A DNA stretch of 64,000 nucleotides from Exiguobacterium sp. 9-2. GTDB lineage: Bacteria; Bacillota; Bacilli; Exiguobacteriales; Exiguobacteriaceae. Made by a program: the position numbers and the translations under genes. This document shows, one piece after another, positions 17,496-25,669 of the stretch. The notes under the pieces were generated by a model. It did no database searches, had not been told where the DNA came from, and saw only the letters and a list, made by a program, of their open reading frames with translations. The stretch spans positions 1,195,127 through 1,259,126 of the forward strand of contig NZ_CP142850.1 in NCBI RefSeq assembly GCF_036287235.1, written 5' to 3'. Numbering within the stretch: position 1 is the stretch's first letter; each line of letters begins with the position of its first letter.

Positions 17496-17546
17496 CCCAC
17501 ACCGAAAATCGTTTAGGTTAAATTGTGGAAATATTCGGTGAATGGG
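17496..17546 (+). promoter_or_regulatory. Leader hairpin before the tandem PheC-like genes
   Basis: CCCACACCGAA (17496-17506) can pair with TTCGGTG and ATGGG (17534-17546), with a two-base bulge, in the leader of the following gene. A possible promoter lies upstream: TTGAAA at 17457-17462 and GATAAT at 17482-17487 with a long 19 bp spacer. There is no T tract, so it is not a plain terminator. Confidence 0.35.
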
Positions 17547-17574
17547 CAACGACGAAACAGAAAGGAGAGATACG

Positions 17575-18405
17575 ATGAGAAAGAAACCATGGCTATTAGC
17601 TGGACTTGTCCTGACAGGCGTTGCCGCTTGGATGATCTGGAATCAACAGACGAATGTCGAAGCACATGACATCTTCGAAGACCAAAAACTGGTTGTCGGA
17701 ACGACGGGGGATTATAAACCCTTTACATACTGGAACGAGGAACGGAATCGTTATCAAGGCTTTGATATTGAAGTCATCCAAGCGTTTGCTAAAGCAGCGG
17801 ATCTTGACGTGACGTTCGTCAAGACAACATGGCCGACGTTATCGGAAGATACGAAGTCAGGTAAGTTTGATATCGCTGTCGGTGGGATTACAAAGAAAGT
17901 CGAACGCGAGGTCGTCGGAGACTTTACGTCGTCGTATTTCTCCTTTCAAAAAGCACCGCTCGTAAAGAAGGAAGATGTCAAACGCTTGAATTCGCTTGAT
18001 GCAATCAATGATCCATCCGTCAAAATCGGTGTCAATCCGGGTGGGACGAATGAGGCGTTCGTGAAGAAGCATTTTCCGAAGGCGAATGTGACCGTCTTTG
18101 AGAATAATTTAGACATTCCAAAAGCCGTCCAAAGCGGTCAAGTCGACGTCATGGTAACAGACGACATCGAAGCGTTGCATTACGCGACAGAACTCAATCT
18201 TGCGGTGCCGAAACTGACAGAGGCGTGGGAACCAGCCGAGATGGCGTATTTGATGAAATCGGATCAAAAACAGCTTGGAGATGTCTTCCGGGTCTGGATT
18301 GAAAGTGCAGAGGGGCAAGAACAAGTTCAAAAATTGAAGAAAAAATGGAACATCGTCTCGACGCGTGAGACGGTCGGAGCGAAAGGAGCGGGAGCACATG
18401 AGTAA
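17575..18405 (+). CDS. Exported SBP_bac_3 protein, cyclohexadienyl dehydratase (PheC)-like, copy 1
   Basis: A 276-residue protein with an N-terminal signal or anchor helix (WLLAGLVLTGVAAWMIW), no lipobox cysteine, then a bacterial solute-binding fold of family 3. The motif order VGTTGDYKPF, FDIE, TTWPTL, GKFDIAVGGI, VNPGGTNE, MVTDDIEA and AEMAYL closely follows Pseudomonas PheC, which dehydrates prephenate and arogenate in the periplasm. The glutamate in DIEA (E199) aligns with the catalytic acid known for that enzyme. It could equally be an amino-acid-binding relative that predates catalysis. The ATG at 17575 follows AAAGGAG. It overlaps copy 2 by eight bases. No ABC permease or ATPase is adjacent. 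Confidence 0.8.
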   Translation: MRKKPWLLAGLVLTGVAAWMIWNQQTNVEAHDIFEDQKLVVGTTGDYKPFTYWNEERNRYQGFDIEVIQAFAKAADLDVTFVKTTWPTLSEDTKSGKFDIAVGGITKKVEREVVGDFTSSYFSFQKAPLVKKEDVKRLNSLDAINDPSVKIGVNPGGTNEAFVKKHFPKANVTVFENNLDIPKAVQSGQVDVMVTDDIEALHYATELNLAVPKLTEAWEPAEMAYLMKSDQKQLGDVFRVWIESAEGQEQVQKLKKKWNIVSTRETVGAKGAGAHE

Positions 18406-19195
18406 ATGGGGATGGATCGTCGTCGGAGGTGGCGTCCTGTTTGCGAGCTTACTGACGCTATGGCAATCGGAGCAACCACGACGTGTACAAGCAAAGAACG
18501 TCTTTGCGACGAAAAAAATCGTCGTCGGAACGACCGGCGATTACAAACCATTCACCTACTTGAACCGGAAGACGAACGAGTACGAAGGATTCGATATCGA
18601 AGTGATCCGTTCTTTCGCGAAGACGACCGGTATCGATGTCGAATTCGTCCCGACGACATGGCCCACGCTATCTGCTGATCTTGCTAGCGGGAAATTCGAT
18701 ATGGTCGTCGGGGGCGTGACGAAGAACATCGAGCGCGAGATCATTGGCGACTTCACGTCAAGTTACCTGTCGTTCCAAAAGACACCGCTCGTCCGTAAAG
18801 AAGATGCCGGACGCCTTGCTTCGATCGAACAAATCAATCGACCGGACGTGACGATTGGTCTAAATCCAGGGGGGACGAATGAACAGTTCGTCCGTAAGAC
18901 GTTCACGAAGGCGAATATCGTCATGTATGAACAAAACCTCGACATCCCGCATGCTGTTGCCTCAGGTGAAGTCGATGTCATGATCACTGATACGGTCGAG
19001 GCGATTCATTATGAAGCACTCGATCAACGACTCGCGGCACCAAGAATTCAAGAAAAGTGGATTCCGGCGGAGAAAAGCTACCTCGTCCGGGAGTCAGAAG
19101 GGGACGTCGTCGATGTCTTTAACCTCTGGATGCAGTCGTACGAAGGACAGGAAGAGATGGAGCAATTAAAAGAGAAATGGCAAGTGGCGTCATAA
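18398..19195 (+). CDS. Exported SBP_bac_3 protein, cyclohexadienyl dehydratase (PheC)-like, copy 2
   Basis: A 265-residue paralogue of the preceding gene, similar along its whole length: VGTTGDYKPFTYLN, TTWPTLSADLASGKFDMVVGGV, LNPGGTNEQF, MITDTVEA with E201 at the catalytic position, and AEKSYL. It has its own N-terminal membrane segment, WGWIVVGGGVLFASLLTLW, without a lipobox. ATG at 18398 is preferred to the in-frame upstream codon because GAAAGGAG is spaced nine bases from it. It arises from a tandem duplication, and the two copies have diverged well. Both should work outside the membrane. Substrate preference is not readable. Confidence 0.8.
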   Translation: MSKWGWIVVGGGVLFASLLTLWQSEQPRRVQAKNVFATKKIVVGTTGDYKPFTYLNRKTNEYEGFDIEVIRSFAKTTGIDVEFVPTTWPTLSADLASGKFDMVVGGVTKNIEREIIGDFTSSYLSFQKTPLVRKEDAGRLASIEQINRPDVTIGLNPGGTNEQFVRKTFTKANIVMYEQNLDIPHAVASGEVDVMITDTVEAIHYEALDQRLAAPRIQEKWIPAEKSYLVRESEGDVVDVFNLWMQSYEGQEEMEQLKEKWQVAS

Positions 19196-19298
19196 GTGGA
19201 TCGTGTTTCCTGATAGCAGGAGGCACGATTTTTTAGTGAAAGGAGTTTGACAGGAAAAGACGAACAAGTATGTAGAAGCAAACCAGGAGGAAACCGAT

Positions 19299-19580
19299 AT
19301 GTTGAAAAAGAGAACATCGAAACAATGGCTCATCATGACCGCTCTTTTAGCCTGTGTCACTTACACATGGCTCGTCATCGGAGATGTTTGGATTAATCCT
19401 ACGTTATTGTTCGCAGGAGCGCTTGTATTTACGAGTGGCACGGTACTATCGTTTAGTCTCGCGTTAGCGCGAGCCGTTCGCTTAAAAGGAGTTGAGTTTA
19501 AGATGATGCTGGTGTCGGTAGTCGTAACGCTCGCCTTGTCTGCAGGTGCCGTATATGGTGTATACCAGATTGTAGAGTAA
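19299..19580 (+). CDS. Hypothetical small membrane protein
   Basis: A 93-residue protein with three hydrophobic helices (WLIMTALLACVTYTWLVI, LLFAGALVFTSGTVLSFSLAL and MMLVSVVVTLALSAGAVYGVY) and a basic N-terminus. A strong AGGAGG site lies before the ATG. It sits 100 bp after the PheC-like pair on the same strand and has its own terminator. I do not recognise a family. Confidence 0.7.
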   Translation: MLKKRTSKQWLIMTALLACVTYTWLVIGDVWINPTLLFAGALVFTSGTVLSFSLALARAVRLKGVEFKMMLVSVVVTLALSAGAVYGVYQIVE

Positions 19581-19598
19581 TCGTTAGAGATTGAATCA

Positions 19599-19623
19599 AG
19601 GCACCGATTCAGGTGTCTTTTTT
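19599..19623 (+). terminator. Intrinsic terminator
   Basis: AGGCACC and GGTGTCT pair (one G-T) around GATTCA, followed by a run of T. Confidence 0.75.
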
Positions 19624-19691
19624 GATTTTCGAACAGAAAAAATAGGAAAATATTGGACATGACTTTGAATTCATGGAAAGAAGGAATGAAG

Positions 19692-19967
19692 ATGATTCAT
19701 GTCGTGAACTTGACGAAGACGTACGATGGAAAGGATGTCGTCAAAGGGATTTCGTTTGACGTGCAAGCAGGGGAAATCTTCGCCTTTCTTGGACCGAACG
19801 GTGTCGGGAAATCGACGACTGTTCAGATGCTGACGACGCTGATTAAACTGAGAATACCGATTAGGACGAGCAGGAAACGATTGAATCCGTTCATATTTCA
19901 TCTCTCTTTTCTGTCGTTAAATTGTTTAGACGTTCGGGAAATCACGAATACCATGAATAATATGTGA
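19692..19967 (+). pseudogene. Truncated ABC transporter ATPase
   Basis: From the ATG at 19692, about 53 residues are a normal ABC ATPase start: [39 protein letters not shown] with an intact Walker A, TTLIKL. The similarity then stops abruptly near 19850. The remaining 38 codons ([14 protein letters not shown] onward) carry none of the Q-loop, LSGGQ signature or Walker B. The gene is therefore a remnant of a drug-exporter-type ATPase (DrrA-like start) whose 3' part has been deleted or replaced. A working protein is unlikely. Confidence 0.75.
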
Positions 19968-19992
19968 CGTCAAAATAAAAATACAGTGAATG

Positions 19993-20026
19993 AAAAAAAC
20001 TCCCCTCATTGTGTCATGAGAGGAGT
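19993..20026 (-). terminator. Terminator of the APC permease gene
   Basis: On the minus strand, ACTCCTCTCAT and ATGAGGGGAGT (one mismatch) are followed by seven T. Confidence 0.88.
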
Positions 20027-20036
20027 ACAAACCGTT

Positions 20037-21404
20037 TTATTTTTCGATTTTCGGTACTTTTACGATGTAGTAGATCGTACTTAAAATCAAAAAGGCGATT
20101 CCGATTAAGATTGAGACGCGTGTCTCGTCATTGAACAGCATGCCGACGAGTACTGTGATCAGCGCGACGATCGATAGATAGTTCGTCACCGGTGCACCTG
20201 GCATCTTGAACGGATGCGAGGCTGTCCGTTCACTTTCGAGTTTTCGGTAACGGATATGACTGATTAATATCGCGAACCACGGCACCATCCCTGGTAGTAC
20301 CGAAGCGCTGTAGACATAAACGAAGATGTTCGTATCCTTTCCGAGAACGTGCGGGAGAATGATATCGAGAATGACACCAAAGAAAATCCCGATTGAAATG
20401 GCTAGAACTGTATAGAGCGGAATCCCACGTTTATTGACCTTTAAGAAGAAAGACGGCATTTGCCCTTTTTCCGCTAATGCATAGATCATCCGACTGGCGC
20501 TGAAGATTCCTGAGTTACAACCGGATAAAGCGGCCGTGATGACGACGAAGTTAATGATGCCGGCAGCAATCGTCACACCGACCTTGGCGAATGTCGCAAC
20601 GAACGGACTTCCAAGATCGGATAATTCGTTCCACGGATACACCGTGACGATGATGAAAATCGCTCCAACGTAGAAAATCAGAATCCGCCAGACGACACCA
20701 TTGATCGCCTTCGTGATGTTTTTCTCTGGATCTTTTGTTTCCCCAGCCGTGACTCCGATCAACTCGACACCGATGTAAGAGGCGAAAACAATCGAGAGGG
20801 CAAAGAAGAACCCGGTGAAACCGTTTGTGAAGAATCCACCGTTTGTCCAAAGATTCGAAAGACCGACTGGATTTCCTCCATTCCCTAGTCCAAAGAAAAT
20901 AATGCCGAATCCAGCGACGATCATCAGAAGAATCGTCAGTATCTTGATCGAAGCAAACCAAAACTCGAGTTCACCGAACATCTTGACGGAAGCAAGGTTT
21001 GCGAGCGTCAAGAGAATGATGACGACGATCCCTGGAATCCATGTTGGTAGTTCAGGCCACCAGAAGCGTAAGTACGTTCCAACGGCGATGACTTCACTCA
21101 TTCCGACGACGACCCAGTTGAAGATGTTGCTACTTGCTGTTAAAAAACCAGCAGCTGGATGGATATAATCGTTTGCGAACTTTGCGTATGATCCACTGTG
21201 CGGATGGGTGTAGACCATCTCGCCGAGTGCCCGCATGATGAAAAAGATAAAAACTCCGGCTAGCATGTACGCAAGTAAGACTGATGGTCCTGTCCAAGCG
21301 ATCGTACTTGATGCCCCGAGGAAGAGACCAACACCAATCGTTCCTCCGAGCGCAATCATTTGTACCTGTCGTGCTGTTAAATCTCGTTTCAAATTCGAAC
21401 TCAT
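20037..21404 (-). CDS. Amino acid permease, APC superfamily
   Basis: A 455-residue transporter with twelve hydrophobic helices. The N-terminus, LKRDLTARQVQMIALGGTIGVGLFLGASSTI, is the hallmark of the AAT branch of the APC family (YbxG, YtnA, AnsP, ProY), proton symporters for single amino acids. GELEFWFASIKI and CNSGIFSASRMIYALAEKGQMP are further family blocks. The ATG at 21404 is preferred over an in-frame start 43 codons upstream because GGGGGAA precedes it and the family starts there. Substrate is not predictable. Monocistronic with its own terminator. Confidence 0.92.
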   Translation of the reverse strand: MSSNLKRDLTARQVQMIALGGTIGVGLFLGASSTIAWTGPSVLLAYMLAGVFIFFIMRALGEMVYTHPHSGSYAKFANDYIHPAAGFLTASSNIFNWVVVGMSEVIAVGTYLRFWWPELPTWIPGIVVIILLTLANLASVKMFGELEFWFASIKILTILLMIVAGFGIIFFGLGNGGNPVGLSNLWTNGGFFTNGFTGFFFALSIVFASYIGVELIGVTAGETKDPEKNITKAINGVVWRILIFYVGAIFIIVTVYPWNELSDLGSPFVATFAKVGVTIAAGIINFVVITAALSGCNSGIFSASRMIYALAEKGQMPSFFLKVNKRGIPLYTVLAISIGIFFGVILDIILPHVLGKDTNIFVYVYSASVLPGMVPWFAILISHIRYRKLESERTASHPFKMPGAPVTNYLSIVALITVLVGMLFNDETRVSILIGIAFLILSTIYYIVKVPKIEK

Positions 21405-21569
21405 CGTTTCCCCCAAAAAAATCTGTGACGTCATAATGTTCAGACAACTTGTCGTAAGAACTATAAAGCTGAGTATACTATCCTCGGATAGGGCTCGGCT
21501 AGTCTTTTTGAAAATTTGAAATAGAGTTTTCAATAATCAGATATTCATGAAACAAATATGTAACAGCTT

Positions 21570-22454
21570 TCATTCGCCCATTAGTAGAGTGTCAAGTTGT
21601 TGACCTAGTCTACCAAAATACAGATGCTCAGCAGTTGCTAAGACGATCAAATCATCACGCATTGTAAGGTCACCTGACAGAGAATTTCCTTGTTCGGTCA
21701 TGAAACGAATCGAACGAATGCTCTTAAAACGTGTTCCATTTCGTTCAAGTAAGTGTACGTCATCAGAGTATGAAGCAAGTAGATGATCATCGTACCGAGC
21801 GAACTGAGAAAAGGCGATCGTAGGAGCCTCACAAACGAGATCGTCCTCTTGATTAATACGGACGAAACGATAATCAGAGTAGTAGAAGAACCAGACTTCT
21901 GTTGATGAACAGACATTCAGAGCATAACAATCATCAATCGGATATTGCCGATTCTTATACTGCACTTCACCTGTATCGTCAAAAGCGACCAGACCGAAAG
22001 CACCATTTGAACTCGTGACGGCATCGGCATAGACACCTTCATCAAAATAACTGACCCAAATCCAACCTTGTTCGTCGATTTGCATATTTTGAATCCCGTC
22101 GTCTAAACAAAAGCTATTCAGTAACTGACCTTGAGGATCGTAGATAAAGGCGTTCGGCAACCATGTGCCGTCGATATCATCATCACAACGAGAAGCGACG
22201 AGTAACAGCCGTCCGTCTGGAAAACGATCAACGAGGGAAAAGTCGATGTCGTTTCTTTCGACGATTGTCGTCTTTCGCCAATCATCCTTCAGTTGATGAA
22301 TGGAGAGGATCTGTGTTTCACGAAATTCATCAATCGATTCTTCAACGATTAAAATATGTCCGTCGACAGTGATGCCAGTCGCGACCGGGCTTCCAGAACG
22401 ATAGGATGCGGTCAAACGACGTAGCGGGAAATGGGCGAGCGGGTATGTGAGCAT
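21570..22454 (-). CDS. Hypothetical protein, probable beta-propeller
   Basis: A 294-residue soluble protein with no signal peptide. It is built of repeated short beta-strand blocks with Asp/Gly turns (FPDGRLLLVASR, IDEQGWIWVSYFDEGVYAD, LVAFDDTGEVQYKNRQYP, VWFFYYSDYRFVRI). This suggests a six- or seven-bladed propeller of an uncharacterised type. No catalytic motif is visible. AGGAGGTCC precedes the ATG at 22452-22454. It lies downstream of the DedA gene, with a terminator between. Confidence 0.75.
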   Translation of the reverse strand: MLTYPLAHFPLRRLTASYRSGSPVATGITVDGHILIVEESIDEFRETQILSIHQLKDDWRKTTIVERNDIDFSLVDRFPDGRLLLVASRCDDDIDGTWLPNAFIYDPQGQLLNSFCLDDGIQNMQIDEQGWIWVSYFDEGVYADAVTSSNGAFGLVAFDDTGEVQYKNRQYPIDDCYALNVCSSTEVWFFYYSDYRFVRINQEDDLVCEAPTIAFSQFARYDDHLLASYSDDVHLLERNGTRFKSIRSIRFMTEQGNSLSGDLTMRDDLIVLATAEHLYFGRLGQQLDTLLMGE

Positions 22455-22474
22455 GGCAGGACCTCCTGTGTGTT

Positions 22475-22507
22475 GTAAAAAGCAGTCCGTCGACAGACAG
22501 ACTGCTT
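22475..22507 (-). terminator. Terminator of the dedA-like gene
   Basis: On the minus strand AAGCAGTC and GACTGCTT pair around a short self-complementary loop and are followed by a T run. Confidence 0.8.
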
Positions 22508-22513
22508 GATGAG

Positions 22514-23107
22514 TTAAACCGACCGTTGACGGCGTTTATAGAAGAAATAGACGATAATTAAGGCGACGGCAGCAATCAAAACACCATTCGTATATGGTGC
22601 AGCGACTTCCTTGATCGAGCGCCAGTTCGTTCCGAGTGTTTCTCCAAGATAGAGGAACAAGATTGACCATGGAATGATGGCAAGAACCGTGTAGAGTGAA
22701 AACTTCGTTTGATCCATTTTCGCAAGACCAGCTGGAATCGAGATGGCATGGCGGACGACAGGAATGAAGCGAGCTCCGAAGATGACACCTTGACCGTACT
22801 TCAAGAACCAGCGTTCAGCTAAATCCAGATGATGTTCAGAGATCAGGACATACTTTCCGTACTTCAAGATCAATGGACGACCGCCATAGCGAGCAAACCA
22901 ATATAAGAACAATTGCGACAACAATCCGCCAATGACGGCGGCGACGACAGCGAGCGGCCAGCTAATCGTTCCTTGAGAAATCATGAATCCGCCGTATGAG
23001 AGAACGATCTCGCTCGGTATGATTTCAATCATCAACCCGAGGGCGATACCGAAATATCCGAGATCGGCAAGTGAAAGCAAAATCTGGTTGACGATTTGAG
23101 ATAACAC
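22514..23107 (-). CDS. DedA/VTT family membrane protein
   Basis: About 197 residues and five to six hydrophobic segments. The family blocks are EIIPSEIVLSYGGFMISQG near the N-terminus, a YWFARYGGRPLI loop, and GARFIPVVRHAISIPAGLAKM, whose FxxRFIPxxR arginines are essential in DedA proteins. Members help recycle lipid carriers such as undecaprenyl phosphate or other phospholipids across the membrane. The GTG at 23107 is chosen: AAAGGAG is nine bases away, while the TTG at 23116 touches it. Confidence 0.92.
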   Translation of the reverse strand: MLSQIVNQILLSLADLGYFGIALGLMIEIIPSEIVLSYGGFMISQGTISWPLAVVAAVIGGLLSQLFLYWFARYGGRPLILKYGKYVLISEHHLDLAERWFLKYGQGVIFGARFIPVVRHAISIPAGLAKMDQTKFSLYTVLAIIPWSILFLYLGETLGTNWRSIKEVAAPYTNGVLIAAVALIIVYFFYKRRQRSV

Positions 23108-23191
23108 GTAAGACAACTCCTTTGTAATCAGTACATTCCTTTATTTTAGAGAACCGAAGATCAAATGAAAAGGAAAAAAACGGAGACAATT

Positions 23192-23228
23192 AAAAAGACG
23201 GATCCACCATGATAGCGAATCCGTCTTG
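23192..23228 (-). terminator. Terminator of the antiporter gene
   Basis: On the minus strand AAGACGGAT and ATCCGTCTT form a 9 bp stem with a 15-base loop, followed by five T. Confidence 0.85.
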
Positions 23229-23231
23229 TTT

Positions 23232-24554
23232 TTATAATACGACCGCAGCAATCGTACCGAAAATGAGCAACGGAATATTGTAGTGCAAGAACGTCGGAAT
23301 GACGGTTTCTCGCATGTGATCGTGCTGACCATCGGCATTCAAACCACTCGTAGGTCCAAGCGTCGAGTCTGACGCGGGGCTACCAGCGTCACCAAGAGCA
23401 CCAGCTGTCCCGATGATCGCAACCGTCGCTTCTAAGCTGAAGCCGTACTGGATACAAAGTGGAACGAAGATCGCAGCGATGATTGGAACAGTTGAGAAAC
23501 TTGATCCAATGCCCATCGTGACGAGAAGACCAATCAAGAGCATGACGAACGCGGCAACGAGTTGGGAGTCGCCCATCAATGCTTTTGAGTTCTCAACGAG
23601 CGGTTCGATATCACCCGTCTTACGCAAGACATTCGAGAATCCGTTCGCTGAGATCATGACAAAACCGATGAATGACATCATCCGCATACCACGCGTGATG
23701 ACGTCATCTGCTTCACTGAATCGAACGAGACGAAGCAACAAGAAGAGGATGAGTCCCGTCGTTGCAGCAAGAATCATTGATTCCGTCTGCAGTTGAACGA
23801 TCAATGTCGCAATGACGACGACACCACTTAAGATCAGTTTCGTTTTCGTGATGACCGGGATTTCATAGTCGTCTGGGGCGATATCACGAATTTCATACGT
23901 CCGCTCTTTCCGGTACGTATAAAGACCAATCAAGAGACCGACGACCATTCCGAGTGCTGGAATCGCCATCGCTTCGATGACAGAAACTCCCGTCGTATCA
24001 AGACCATTAGCTTTAAGGTTTTTCAGTAAAATCTGATTCAGATAGATGTCTCCGAATCCGATCGGTAAGAACATGTACGGTGTGACGAGACCGAATGTCA
24101 TGATGATCGCAATTCGACGTCGGTCCATCTTCAACTGAGAAAAGAGACCAAGAAGCGGCGGAATGATGATCGGAATGAAGGCAATGTGGATCGGTAAAGC
24201 ATTTTGTGAACTGATTGCGAGTAACAGAATCGCAAACAAAACGAATCCTTTTAATTTTTTGACCGATGCGGCACTTGCGTTACCACGTGAACGTGCAATC
24301 AATGCGTGAGCGAGAGCATCCGGTAAGCCCGTTTTCGAGAGGGCAACAGCAAACGCACCAAGCATCGCGTAGCTAAGAGCGATTTCTGCCCCATCGCCAA
24401 GACCACCAGCAAATGCTTCGGTTGTTTTCGTTAAATCGAGACCGCCGACGAGACCGCCGGCGAACGCACTGATGACCATCGCGAGCACGATGTGGACGCG
24501 GAAGATCGCTAAGATGAATAGTAAAAAGACGGCAAACAATACGGCGTTAATCAT
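23232..24554 (-). CDS. Na+/H+ antiporter family protein (YuiF-like)
   Basis: A 440-residue membrane protein with about twelve helices. The MINAVLFAVFLLFILAIFRVHIVLAM start, AGGLGDGAEIALSYAMLGAFAVALSKTG, and the late GIGSSFSTVPIIAA and GTAGALGDAGSPASDSTLGPTSGLNADGQHDH blocks match the COG2056 putative Na+/H+ antiporters, relatives of NhaC. The ATG at 24554 matches the family start; a GTG five codons upstream is possible. A good promoter (24602-24630) drives it as a single gene. The ion specificity is inferred from the family only. Confidence 0.88.
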   Translation of the reverse strand: MINAVLFAVFLLFILAIFRVHIVLAMVISAFAGGLVGGLDLTKTTEAFAGGLGDGAEIALSYAMLGAFAVALSKTGLPDALAHALIARSRGNASAASVKKLKGFVLFAILLLAISSQNALPIHIAFIPIIIPPLLGLFSQLKMDRRRIAIIMTFGLVTPYMFLPIGFGDIYLNQILLKNLKANGLDTTGVSVIEAMAIPALGMVVGLLIGLYTYRKERTYEIRDIAPDDYEIPVITKTKLILSGVVVIATLIVQLQTESMILAATTGLILFLLLRLVRFSEADDVITRGMRMMSFIGFVMISANGFSNVLRKTGDIEPLVENSKALMGDSQLVAAFVMLLIGLLVTMGIGSSFSTVPIIAAIFVPLCIQYGFSLEATVAIIGTAGALGDAGSPASDSTLGPTSGLNADGQHDHMRETVIPTFLHYNIPLLIFGTIAAVVL

Positions 24555-24601
24555 TCGGTAAAACCACACTTTCTTTTGTTATCACTGCACTATACTAAAG
24601 T

Positions 24602-24630
24602 ATCTTACAGCCATGGTGGAACACTGTCAA
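24602..24630 (-). promoter_or_regulatory. Promoter of the antiporter gene
   Basis: On the minus strand TTGACA (24625-24630), 17 bp, then TAAGAT (24602-24607). The consensus -35 and spacer make this a confident SigA promoter. Confidence 0.75.
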
Positions 24631-24756
24631 GGATAAAAGTCTGACCTCGTATTAAATGCCTTCACGATAGACTTTCTAGATTTGCATAAAAAGTCACGTT
24701 TTTTAATACCTAAAAGCATGAGGGGAAAGGCGTTTTGATCACTAAAAATGGCTCAC

Positions 24757-24802
24757 ACAAAAAAATGTGCCATTCTTCTCCATTACGAGAAAATGGCACA
24801 TT
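24757..24802 (-). terminator. Terminator of the carbonic anhydrase gene
   Basis: On the minus strand AATGTGCCATT and AATGGCACATT pair, extended by TCTC/GAGA near the loop, and are followed by seven T. It lies 65 bp after the carbonic anhydrase stop. Confidence 0.9.
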
Positions 24803-24866
24803 ATCTTTAATTTAAGACGGAGTAGAATATCCCGAGTCTATTTGAGTTTCTTCTATAAGAGAGCAA

Positions 24867-25418
24867 TCAGCAATCGACGACGTCGAGTTTACCGGTCCCT
24901 GGATCGATGACGAGTCCGTGGACATTCGTACCAGGTGGCAGTAAGGGGTGGTTCTTCACGAGACTGACGGAGTGGGCGACACTCTCCTGAACTGACGTAA
25001 AGCCACGCAACCATTGATTTAAATCAACACCTGATACTTCAAGCGTGTGAAGAATCTGTTGGTCGATACCTCGATCCTTCATTTCGCTGATCATATGTTT
25101 AGGATCAATCGTGCTCATGCCGCAGTCGTGGTGACCGATGACGACGACTTCTTCAGCACCCAGTGCATACAATGCGACGAGAATCGAACGCATGACAGAA
25201 CCGAATGGGTGCGATAGGATAGCACCGGCATTTTTGATGATCTTCGCATCCCCGTTCTTAAGGCCGAGTGCATGTGGAAGAAGTTCCGTTAGGCGGGCAT
25301 CCATACACGTCAGGATGACGACCTTTTTGTCCGGGAACTTATCCGAGACGAACTGCTCATACTGTTTTTCGGCGACGAATCGCTCGTTGAAAGCTAACAT
25401 TTCCTGTACAACTGACAT
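24867..25418 (-). CDS. Beta-class carbonic anhydrase
   Basis: A 183-residue cytoplasmic zinc enzyme interconverting CO2 and bicarbonate. The zinc and catalytic residues are readable: C38 and D40 in CMDAR, and H96 and C99 in HHDCG. The length and the NAGAILSHPFGSVMRSILVALYALG helix match the short type of beta enzymes such as Bacillus YtiB/YvdA. AAAGGAGG precedes the ATG. It is divergent from adhE across a 336 bp regulatory region that carries several palindromes, some of which might also act on this gene. Confidence 0.93.
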   Translation of the reverse strand: MSVVQEMLAFNERFVAEKQYEQFVSDKFPDKKVVILTCMDARLTELLPHALGLKNGDAKIIKNAGAILSHPFGSVMRSILVALYALGAEEVVVIGHHDCGMSTIDPKHMISEMKDRGIDQQILHTLEVSGVDLNQWLRGFTSVQESVAHSVSLVKNHPLLPPGTNVHGLVIDPGTGKLDVVDC

Positions 25419-25510
25419 TCAAGTGTCCTCCTTTAGTGGTAGCTCTTAATATGTACCCCATAATCAGAATACAAGATGATGAAATGGCTATCAAGTCACG
25501 AAAATGCGAG

Positions 25511-25526
25511 TGTGATAAATCGCACA
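25511..25526 (+). promoter_or_regulatory. CRP/FNR- or Rex-like palindrome 1 upstream of adhE
   Basis: TGTGA, six bases, GCACA; one base off the symmetric TGTGA-N6-TCACA pattern, with G and C extending the symmetry outward. Confidence 0.45.
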
Positions 25527-25574
25527 CGTCTTCGTACATAGAGCAAAACGATGAAAAAGGAGAATCCGCAATAG

Positions 25575-25590
25575 ATGTAAACGTTACCAA
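25575..25590 (+). promoter_or_regulatory. cre site (CcpA operator) upstream of adhE
   Basis: ATGTAAACGTTACCAA matches every position of the cre consensus WTGNAANCGNWWNCAW. It lies about 100 bp before the probable adhE promoter, a distance compatible with carbon catabolite control. Confidence 0.7.
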
Positions 25591-25593
25591 GGA

Positions 25594-25609
25594 TGTGAGG
25601 GAATTCACA
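25594..25609 (+). promoter_or_regulatory. CRP/FNR- or Rex-like palindrome 2 upstream of adhE
   Basis: TGTGA, six bases (GGGAAT), TCACA: a perfect inverted pair four bases after the cre site. Confidence 0.55.
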
Positions 25610-25651
25610 GGATGGTCATGCACAAAACAGGAAAAAGGAGTTATGATTGAT

Positions 25652-25669
25652 TTGTGAAGGAAAGCACAA
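25652..25669 (+). promoter_or_regulatory. Rex-like operator next to the adhE promoter
   Basis: TTGTGA, six bases (AGGAAA), GCACAA matches the Rex consensus TTGTGA-N6-TCACAA with one change. It ends five bases before TTGAAA (25674-25679), a plausible -35 whose -10 would be CATAAT at 25699-25704 (19 bp spacer). NADH-sensing Rex is the known regulator of adhE in many Bacillota. Confidence 0.6.

Noticed and set aside
25436-25657. Plus-strand open frame of 73 codons before adhE
   Set aside because: It overlaps the cre and palindromes, lacks a ribosome binding site and has no recognisable protein features.
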